Assembly: GCA_026724425.1 (NCBI GenBank)
Contig: JAIUCV010000011.1
Location: forward strand, 10,623,501 to 10,687,500
Source of the DNA: Erythrophleum ivorense
Taxonomy: Eukaryota > Streptophyta > Magnoliopsida > Fabales > Fabaceae
DNA: 64,000 nt
Direction: 5' to 3'
The notes under the pieces: generated by a model
What the model was told of the DNA's origin: nothing
The model's input: only the letters and a program-made list of their open reading frames with translations
Databases searched by the model: none
In this document: piece after piece, positions 56,801 through 64,000 of the stretch
Numbering within the stretch: position 1 is the stretch's first letter
Layout: each line of letters starts with the position of its first letter
Made by a program: the position numbers and the translations under genes

Positions 56801-58493
56801 TAATAGTCGGCTATTAAAAAAATTGACCGTTTTTTGACTCAATTAATGGTCAACAAATAGTATAGTACCAATTGACCATTTTTCCCCCCAAAAAAAGAGT
56901 CTAACGGTCATATTTTTAAAAACTAAACAACTAATTGACTAGTGATACCTTGGCAGTAAATTGCTAGCCTGTATTTTTTTTGTTTTAAGTGTACAAAGGA
57001 ATTTTTGTGTCTAACATTTATGTGATGCTTTGTTTTCTTAGATGTTATGCATCGAGTAGCAGATAATACTGATCATATGTTACTTGATACATTTTCTTAC
57101 ATCTATTTTAAGTAAATAAATTGTGAAAAAGATTATGAAATTATTTCTAATTTACTTGATAATAAATTTTTAATTAACTATATAAATGGAAAAGTACTTT
57201 GTTTTTGTATAAATTCGTTAACTTTATACACTTCATACTTAGGTATCCTCATAAAGTTTATTTGGTTAATATAATTATTATTTTGCTCTATCTTTCTTCA
57301 AAACACTTTTAATTATAAATATTTTGAAAAAAATTAAATTAAATTAAATTTAAAAAAAAAAAACCAATTCATCTTCTGTTGAAAGTTAATTGCCTTGTGT
57401 AGTAATAGTTATATCTCTTTTCTAATAACTGCAAACCTATAATAAATAAATTCATAACTTACGAATTAGATAAAAATCAAAACAAAAAATGTACCGACAT
57501 CTTAATGAGAATTTTTGAGCCAGCAAAGCAGTTAAAACTAGACAAGTTAGGCGCAAGAGTGAAGCACAATTTATGAGTCAGCATATATTGGGCTGACCCA
57601 GTCCTTGTATTGGACCTCATCTCTAGTCTTTGATGGCTTCCTATTGTCCCCCTAGTATAGCGTAGCTTGTTCATTAGGCTTTGATTTGTTCTGCATTTTT
57701 TGACATTTTTTGTACATCAATTCAAAGGTTTAAATTTAATTTGTTTTATTTAATTTTTTTGATGAATTTTTATTTAATTTTTCTTTAATGAAATACAAAT
57801 GGAATCCTGTGTATTAGTTACGTAGAATTTATGTGAATCTTATTATTATTTTAGTTTTAAAATAATAAGAATGAGACATGTTGTATCTTCATATACCAAT
57901 ATTGTCTTCCAAAATCACATTTTAGTATGGACAATTTTTTGTAAATAGTATTTACGGACAAATATATCCAAACTTGTGAGTTCCAATTAAGAATAAAATC
58001 CTTAAAACCCAAAATATTCTCATGATAATTTTTTTTCTTTTTTTATGTACTGTACGCTAAATATAATTTAAGATAAAACTTTTTTTTTCAATTGTATAAG
58101 AGGTCCATGACTTAATAAGAGATAGAGGCCAGAAAATGACATATATATTGTTATTCTTATATTAACACATTTGTCTCTCTAAATACACACACTCTCTCTC
58201 TGATCTTAAAAGATATGTTTTTAATCTTTAAATTTTTTCTTTATATCAGTTAATATTTTAAAATTTTTAACTCATTATATGTCTCCATGTTAGTTTCTTT
58301 ATTAGACCAAATAGTATATTTATTCTACTTGAAGGGACTAACTCAATATTTACATGTAACAAATTACAAACTTTAATAGACTAGTTCACATAAAGAAATA
58401 AATCAAAAGATTAAAACAATATATATATATATATATATATCTCTCTCTGAGGCTATTTACTCAAGACAGGTATCATGTTTCATCTGCTTTGAT
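53826..58493. other. AT-rich intergenic DNA, no gene recognised
   Basis: The first several hundred bases may include the 5' LTR of the gypsy remnant, but the outer end is not identifiable. A compositionally richer island at 57490-57700 has no recognised family on either strand. 56800-56950 has repeated TTGACC/GGTCAA motifs. The rest is A/T runs and chance frames. Confidence 0.45.
58419..58440. repeat. (AT)n microsatellite
   Basis: Run of eleven AT dinucleotides followed by CTCTCTCT, just 3' of the ABCB fragment. Confidence 0.9.
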
Positions 58494-58663
58494 TTACCTC
58501 CCAAGGGAGGTGCCACTTTGAAGTTTAATAAGAGAATAGTAAGCTCCATCATGTCCTAGGGAAATCAGTTCATTATGTGAACCTTGTTCCACAACCTTCC
58601 CATTCTTAACCACAGCAATGGCGTTGGATTTCTGTACTTTGGGTAGCCGGTAAGCCGCAACTA
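58494..58663 (-). pseudogene. ABCB-type ABC transporter, last-exon fragment, cut by a copia LTR
   Basis: The minus strand reads IVAAYRLPKVQKSNAIAVVK, NGKVVEQGSHNELISLGHDG and AYYSLIKLQSGTSLGR, then stop TAA. This is the end of the second nucleotide-binding domain of plant ABCB (P-glycoprotein-like) exporters, which normally reads VVAHRLST-Q----I-V---G-VVE-G-H-EL. The H-loop histidine is tyrosine here, and LST reads LPK, so the copy is probably non-functional. Coding sequence stops at 58663 at the LTR border. Residues upstream of IVAA in the open frame come from the LTR. The rest of the gene should lie beyond the copia element, outside the window. Confidence 0.8.
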
Positions 58664-59400
58664 TGTAGACTACAACAAATAAAATTGTCAATGTAAACCA
58701 ATTCGAGTCGTGCCTGAGAACACTACCCTTAAGAGTTATTCACCACAAGTCAGCAACTTCCCAAGATTAAACGGACCCTTCCTATAATAGGGAAATAGAA
58801 CAGCAAGAACCGAAGAACTCAAAAGAACGAAGGGAGAAGATAGGAGAGAGCTCCGAAGATGTCAGAGAGCTCGGTGTGTCTTGAACCATACCAGGCACTG
58901 CCTTTTATAGGCCGAAGACGCAAACAAAAAATGTTGGGCAATTAAAAAATAATTAATTGCGGCTTAATCATTATTTAATGAAAATCCATTTTAAACGTTG
59001 GGATTAAAAGCAACGACCATTTCTGAACATTGAGATTAAAGCCGGTTAATGAAAAATTAATGCAAGTAAATTTAAGGTCTCAACGTTCAGAAAATTAATA
59101 AAGTCATGATTCCAATTTCAAAACTACTGAAAATAAGGTCTTTTTGATAAGCCTATTTATACAAACTATTTTTATATTTTACAAAAATAGTTGCAATAAA
59201 AAATACCCAGTACTACATCTAATTCGTGTGCAGGGGGACATCGGAGATTTTCAACTGCATTGGCCTATTGTTGTGTGCGCGAGCCACTTCTCTTCTTGGC
59301 CAATTTACTTGCCCAATATCACATCTTAGTATATATACATTAAGATTCTCTTTGTTCTAGGCAATGTGAGACTTAGACTTTTGACACACTTACTCCAACA
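58664..59400 (-). mobile_element. Ty1/copia 3' LTR
   Basis: On the minus strand the LTR starts TGTTGGAGTAAGTGTGTC (59400), directly after the polypurine tract, and ends TTTGTTGTAGTCTACA (58664). Length is 737 bp with TG..CA ends. The plus-strand 5-mer next to its outer end is AACTA (58659-58663); the partner copy is out of the window. Confidence 0.8.
58902..58909 (-). promoter_or_regulatory. TATA box of the copia LTR
   Basis: The minus strand has CGGCCTATAAAAGGCAGTGC, a strong plant TATA box about 240 bases from the LTR's 3' end. It divides U3 from R/U5. A second TATA-like TTTGTATAAATAGGC lies at about 59151-59165. Confidence 0.65.
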
Positions 59401-59401
59401 A

Positions 59402-59410
59402 TCCCCCACA
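59402..59410 (-). promoter_or_regulatory. Copia polypurine tract
   Basis: The minus strand reads GTGGGGGAT immediately before the LTR start TGTTGGAG, the usual priming site for plus-strand synthesis. Confidence 0.8.
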
Positions 59411-59954
59411 TGTGTCAAAAGAACATTGTCATTTGAGTTACATGCATGAGTATAACCATTTCAAACTTGGTATCTTTTGGACCATGAACCAGACCTAGAC
59501 CAATAACACTTAGTACACAGAAATATCAGTGAAACGTACGTTTCTGTGAACCAACAAATTTTTGTTGTGTACTAGAGGTTTTATTAGTCAAATTATATCC
59601 CCACAGTTTCTGCTGTTAATGACGGTTTTGCACTTTAAATGGCCGTGCACGCGCCTAGTGTTCAATAAATGCTCTAGAGACTTTGCCATGGTCTCATAGA
59701 AGTGACTCCACTTCACATTCATCTAAGTGATTTCATCAAGTGTATCTGTAATTGATACACCATCCATAAGGAATATGAAATCATTAAGAGCTTTGCTCAG
59801 CCTCTCCAACAATACATTCTAGTACTTTCTCAAACCATAGGAAGGGACAATAATTTTAGTGCTAGCAGAATTAACATATGACTTGTTCTTACCCATATGA
59901 ACCTCTTTCATGGGATCTCCAATCACAGAGGTTGGGTTACCATTGTTGTTAACT

Positions 59955-60530
59955 TCAAATTGGCTTAAGTCTCATTCCCCTCGATGTGTTATCAATTTGT
60001 TTCTTCCCTAAAGGTTTAGTCAATGGATCTGCCAGATTTACTTCTAATCTTACAAATTTGATTGAGATCACTCCATCTTTTAACAGCTGCCTTATAATAT
60101 TATATCTCAACCGAATGTGTCTGCTTTTACCATTAAATGTCTTATTTTTAGCCGTAGCTATCGCCGATTAAAGACACTGATAGTGTTGGTTTTTCTCCTA
60201 ATGGAATATTTACTAAAAAGTTTTTCAACCACTCAGCCTCTGTAACAACCAATTTCATAACAATAAACTATGAATCTCTTGAGAATTTTGTAATAATACT
60301 TTGTTTGGCTGATCTCCAAGATATTGCACCACCACCAAGAGTGAATACATAACTACTAGTGGATTTAATCTCATATGAATCTGAGATCCAGTTAGCATCA
60401 CTGTATCCTTCTAGTACAACGGGAAATCCACTATAAAATATACCATAGTTCATGGTACCTCTCAAATATCTCATCAATCTAACCAGAGCCACCCAATGCT
60501 CATTGCTTGGACAGTGGGTATATCTACTCA
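59955..60530 (-). pseudogene. Copia RNase H and pol end
   Basis: VALVRLMRYLRGTMNYGIFY then GYSDANWISDSYEIKSTSSY, VFTLGGGAISWRSAKQS, TEAEWLKNFL, RHIRLRYNIIRQLLKDGVIS and VNLADPLTKPL are the standard end of plant copia pol. The usual E-A-E-Y/A stretch is disturbed near 60250, where the frame shifts. RNase H degrades the RNA template. Confidence 0.85.
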
Positions 60531-61370
60531 GTTTACATACAGTATATGCTAATCAGGCCTGGTAAAATTCATCAAATGCAATAGACTTCCAATAATCTGT
60601 GCATATTTAGATTGAGTTACTGAATCACCTTTATGTTTTGATAATTGTATAATAGAATCATAAGGAGTGCTTAAAGGAAAATCATCAAAATTTCCAAACT
60701 TTTTAAGAATTTTCTCCACATAATGTTCTTGAGAAAGTAAGATACCATTTTCACTTCTTATGATTTTAACACCTAAAATTACTCTTGCTTCTCTCATATC
60801 TTTCATATCAAATTTGGATGTAAGAAAACTCTTAATTTCAATTACAACATTCATGTTAGTACCAAAAATAAGTATATCATCCACATATAAACAAATGATC
60901 ACACAATCATTATTTACAAGTTTTGTATAAACACATCTTTCTACTTCAACAATAGCAAAGCCATCACTTGTCAAAACTTGATCTAATTTTTCATGCCATT
61001 GTTTAGGTGCTTATTTTAATCCATATAAAAATTTAACAAATTTACACACTTTATTTTCTTGGCCAAGAGCGACACATCCTTCAGGTTGTACCATATAAAT
61101 TTATTCTTTTAAAACACCATTTAAGAAAGCAATTTTAACATGCATTTGATGAATATAAAGCTTATGTATTGAAGCTAAAGCAATCAAAATTTTTATAGAA
61201 GAAATTCTTGTAATTGGAGAAAGCGTATCAAAATAATCAATATTTTATTTTTGAGTAAAACCTTTATATTTATCAATGGACCCATCAAGATTAAGTTTCT
61301 TCCTAAAAATTCATTTACAACTAATGGGTTTAGCTCCTGGAGGCAAGTATACTAAAACCCAAATATTATT
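60531..61370 (-). pseudogene. Copia reverse transcriptase
   Basis: From LWKEAIKAEIDSFSQNNIW through FRKKLNLDGSIDKYK, DTLSPITRISSIKILIALAS and HQMHVKIAFLNGVLKE to GCVALGQENKVCKFVKFLYG and LK-APKQWHEKLD. The catalytic box CLYVDDILIFG is intact (minus-strand frame 60974-60549, residues 28-38). Five or so in-frame stops occur, for example tryptophan TGG to TGA after PISCK and glutamine CAA to TAA before APKQW. Without them it would be a complete RT domain. Confidence 0.88.
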
Positions 61371-61800
61371 TTGACTAAAAGAATCAATTTCAGCCTTAAT
61401 GGCTTCTTTCCAAAGATGAGCATATGAAGAAGAAATAGTTTCATAAAAATTTAAAGGATCATTTTGTACCATATAAGTATAAAAATTATCTCCAAAAGAA
61501 GATTCTTTCATTTGCCTCTTACTCCTTCTTAAATTTTTAGCTAAATCTTCATTTGTATTTTGTTCAGGAGAATTAATAGACATTTCCAAATTCCTAGAAT
61601 TACGTTCAATTTTCAAAGAAAAAATATGTTCAAAAAATTCTACATCTTTAGTTTCTATAATAGTATTATGATCCAAAACATTACCTTTCAAAACTAGAAA
61701 CCTATAAGTTGCACTATGTTTAGCATACCCAATAAACATGCAATCAGAAGTTTTAAACCTAATTTTTCTTTTCTTAGGATCAGGCAACATTACTTTAGCA
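61311..61800 (-). pseudogene. Copia integrase C-terminal region and linker to RT
   Basis: An open 159-codon frame: FKTSDCMFIGYAKHSATYRF is the conserved copia segment after integrase (C-F-GY---S-AYRF), then FEHIFSL, an acidic/Ser/Asn-rich linker with LRRSKRQ, and the beginning of RT (SSYAHLWKEAIKAEIDSF). Confidence 0.85.
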
Positions 61801-62128
61801 AGACACCCCTACACTTTTAAATATTTTAGATTAGATACATAATATTTCCATAGTTCATAAGGTGTCTTATTTGTTTTTTTTTCTAAGGTATTCTATTTTG
61901 CAAAAAATAAGCAAACAACAAAGTTTCACCCTATAAATTATCTGGTGCAAAAGAACTTACAAGCATAGCATTTATCATTTCTTTTAAAGTTCTATTTTTC
62001 CTTTCTGCAACACCATTAGACTCAGGTGAATATGAAGGAGTTACTTCATGGATAATTCCTTCTTTTTCACAAAAATCATTTAACAAAACCGATTCTCTTT
62101 CTCTATCTGACCTTACTCTTTTAATCTT
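61801..62128 (-). pseudogene. Copia integrase core, 3' half, with stops
   Basis: The frame continues from KRVRSDRERESVLLNDFCEK, with the second catalytic Asp, to TPSYSPESNGVAERKNRTLK, with catalytic Glu in VAERKN, then EMINAMLVSS. Stops occur in FLQNRIP-KK and downstream, so it is not translatable to the next domain. Confidence 0.8.
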
Positions 62129-62869
62129 TTAATTTAGTTGATTTTCTGCCTCTACCTTATATAAAAGAAATTTTTCAAATGCTTCATCTTTATTTCTCAA
62201 TAAATATACTTTAGTATACCTTGAAAAATCATCAATAAAAGTAATATAATATTTTTTACCACCTATAGTCATTGTTTGTTTTAAATCACATAAATCAGTG
62301 TGTATTAAAGAAAGCAATTCAGTTTCTCTTTGGGTAAAAAAGTGTGATTTTTTAGTTATCTTAGTTTCGGCACATACTTCACATTTGTTTAAACAATCAT
62401 TTTTAATGCCAGAAATCAAACCAAATTGTTGCATTTTCTTCATATAAGACTTACTAACATGTCCTAATCTAGCATGCCACACATCAAACGAATCAATCAT
62501 ATAAACAGGCAAGTAAGCAGAAGAGGGTGCGTTTTCATTCATTTCAACAACATTCAGTACAAATAGTCCCTGGTTACGATACCCCTTTCCCACAAAAATA
62601 TTATTTTTTTTCATTACAATCTTTTTAGATTCGAATGACATTTTAACCCTAGCATTTCCCAAAAAAGCTACAGAAATTAAGTTCGCTCTAACATCAGGCA
62701 CATGCAGAACATCATTGGGAGCCAAAGTCTTTTTGGATGTGAGTTTAAGAACCACTTTTCCTTTCCCAAGAACTTTTGTAATTTGGGAATCAGCAAGATA
62801 AATGCGGTCTTCTCCTTCCTTGATAGAATCATAAGAGGTAAACATTTCCTTATTTGCACAGATGTGTTT
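62129..62869 (-). pseudogene. Copia protease end, GAG-pre-integrase and integrase start
   Basis: An open 238-codon frame (62845-62129) extends upstream by KHICANKE to the insertion point. Residues: YLADSQITKVLGKGKVVLK and LAPNDVLHVPDVRANLISV form the protease C-terminal part. WHARLGHVSKSYMKKM and CEVCAETK form the integrase HHCC zinc domain. LIHTDLCDL carries the first catalytic Asp, with ITFIDDFSRYTKVYLLRNKD after it. The DSG active site expected just before KH is missing because of the LTR-A at 62870. The internal ATG is not a real start. Confidence 0.88.
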
Positions 62870-64000
62870 TGTGACACCTTAACCTCTAGCTCATACCCAA
62901 CATGCCCTCTAGCCCATATGGGCAATGCGGAACTCACAAGGGAGACACTTTTTCAACCTTATGCTTACTTTCTCTTTTGGCACTATGCGTGGGTAGAGCT
63001 CCACTTAGAAGTAATATGGACCGGTTGAGCTCTCTCTCCGATTCCTCTTGCCCAATTACTCTTTTGAGACTTATTTCAATCCCTACTATATACTTAGAAC
63101 TCATGGAAAGCAAAAAGGGATTGGAGACATGCATTTTCGCTAGTGGCAGATTTTGCTTCTTTTCTGGGCTAACTTTGGAAATTCATAACTAAATGTAGAA
63201 AAATAGTATCTACATGATCTGGGTCATTCTAGAAAGTTTGAGACGTCTACTTCATGCTAAAAATACTTAGAAGTCTCAATCTCTCACTCATTCTGCGTTT
63301 GACATCGAAATAGCTCACTGGTCAGAGGGGGCTTCTTTACTGTCACAGTTTACTGATATGGACTTTGAAAATGTCTAACTAATTCCACAAAAATCCAATG
63401 CTCATAAAATCTATTTCTATGGAAATATGTGGATGTTGGCTAGAGGAGAAAAATATCTCCAGATCAGTCCACCTAGCCAAATTCCCGGAAACCGATGAAA
63501 CAGTACTTCGGGTCTGGTTGGGGGTCTGATTCTGGGCAGGAACTTCGAAATTGCATAACTCACTCTCTGGACCTCTAAATGAGGTGCTTCTAGTTCCTAC
63601 AAGTCACTGTGACCATCTAGTTTTTGTGTATAAAATTTCGTAGCCATTGGACTACGTTTGCCCCTCGGATGACATGATTTCAAAACTGACCAAATGAACA
63701 GTGAATTTCAAAAATCCGAATTTCTGATGTCAACTTTGGATGCTCATAGAAAATGCTATAGACCTCTAAATGACATGAACTCTAGCTTCCCAGAAAGCTC
63801 TCAACATAATCTAGCTACATGTCAAATCTTATAGCAAGAAGAGGTCATATGGCTATTCTATGACATCATGTGCAAAATGGCCCTTTCTTGGCCAAAAGTG
63901 TGGCTAATGGGGTCCAATCTTAAGTTTTCTACTTCTATGACTCTTTGAGCACATAAGAAAGCATCTTTAGGAGCTATCAATCATGCCTCAAGTGTCTCAT
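62870..64000 (-). mobile_element. LTR-A copy, minus strand, running off the window
   Basis: It begins TGTGACACCTTAACCTC within copia pol. It is collinear with 13674-14800, sharing AACTCATGGAAA, TTTTCTGGGC, TGTCACAGTTTACTGATATG, GGACCTCTAAATGAGGTGCT, and AGTCACTGTGACCATCTAG versus AGTCACTGTGATTGCCTAG. The other end and any internal region lie outside. It is the least decayed LTR-A edge here, consistent with being the latest insertion of this nest. Frames in it (62902-63192 and others) are chance. Confidence 0.8.

Larger units (their letters stand above)
59401..62869 (-). mobile_element. Ty1/copia internal region, 5' truncated by a nested LTR-A
   Basis: The minus-strand order is protease end, GAG-pre-integrase, integrase, reverse transcriptase, RNase H, non-coding tail, polypurine tract, LTR; this is the Ty1/copia order (integrase before RT). 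Coding ends at the stop 59957-59955 after LADPLTKPLGKKQID. Gag and most of the protease lie beyond the LTR-A inserted at 62870. Relatively few stops interrupt pol, so this element is younger than the gypsy remnants. It is inserted in the same direction as the ABCB fragment. Confidence 0.9.

Noticed and set aside
58664..58691. N-terminal residues MTILFVVVY of the ABC fragment as a membrane segment
   Set aside because: They are encoded by the end of the copia LTR, not by the transporter.
62702..63192. Overlapping open frames on both strands near the copia/LTR border
   Set aside because: They cross the insertion junction or lie in LTR sequence; none carries a family signature.
1..64000. A novel multi-gene defence or biosynthetic system
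   Set aside because: Only one intact gene is present, and all other coding signals are transposon domains or a transporter fragment.

Overview
This window is a transposon-dense, AT-rich stretch of a flowering plant nuclear genome, most probably a eudicot. The evidence is a GT-AG spliced plant gibberellin-oxidase gene, Ty3/gypsy, Ty1/copia and CACTA (En/Spm) remnants of plant type, and many AT microsatellites. The species cannot be named from sequence alone. Only one gene looks intact; nearly everything else is decayed, nested mobile DNA. No new protein system was found. The most unusual structure is in the repeats.

Layout. 1-2591: CACTA debris (subterminal repeats, then a transposase-associated domain). 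2592-11083: a minus-strand long terminal repeat of a family called here LTR-A. It is split in two by a plus-strand gypsy fragment with its own 3' LTR-A (5221-10284). 12289-19572: a CACTA element with a matching 3-bp target duplication, itself carrying a minus-strand solo LTR-A (13674-17334, duplication CTTAC). 20606-24175: a plus-strand solo LTR-A (duplication TCCAC). 24540-26964: the 3' half of another CACTA. 27657-about 29450: a rearranged LTR-A. 29607-36837: a large plus-strand CACTA whose TNP2-type transposase, DUF4218/DUF4216-like and Transposase_24-like parts are readable but riddled with stops; it includes a ~221-bp tandem repeat.

36838-42545 is AT-rich intergenic DNA with microsatellites, an exon-like stretch and, near the gene, a hairpin and a duplicated promoter motif. 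42546-46009 is the gene: a three-exon, 346-residue 2-oxoglutarate/Fe(II) dioxygenase of the class III (C20) gibberellin 2-oxidase type, GA2ox8-like. Its frame is open and its iron and 2-oxoglutarate ligands are present. MITE-like inserts sit in both introns and a tRNA-like (SINE-type) sequence lies just past its stop.

48010-53825 is a minus-strand gypsy remnant of possible Tat type with a ruined reverse transcriptase active site. 58494-58663 is the last coding piece of an ABCB-type ABC transporter (minus strand). It is cut by a minus-strand Ty1/copia element (58664-62869), which is in turn interrupted by another LTR-A (62870 to the window end). The right end is therefore a three-level nest: ABCB gene, copia, LTR-A.
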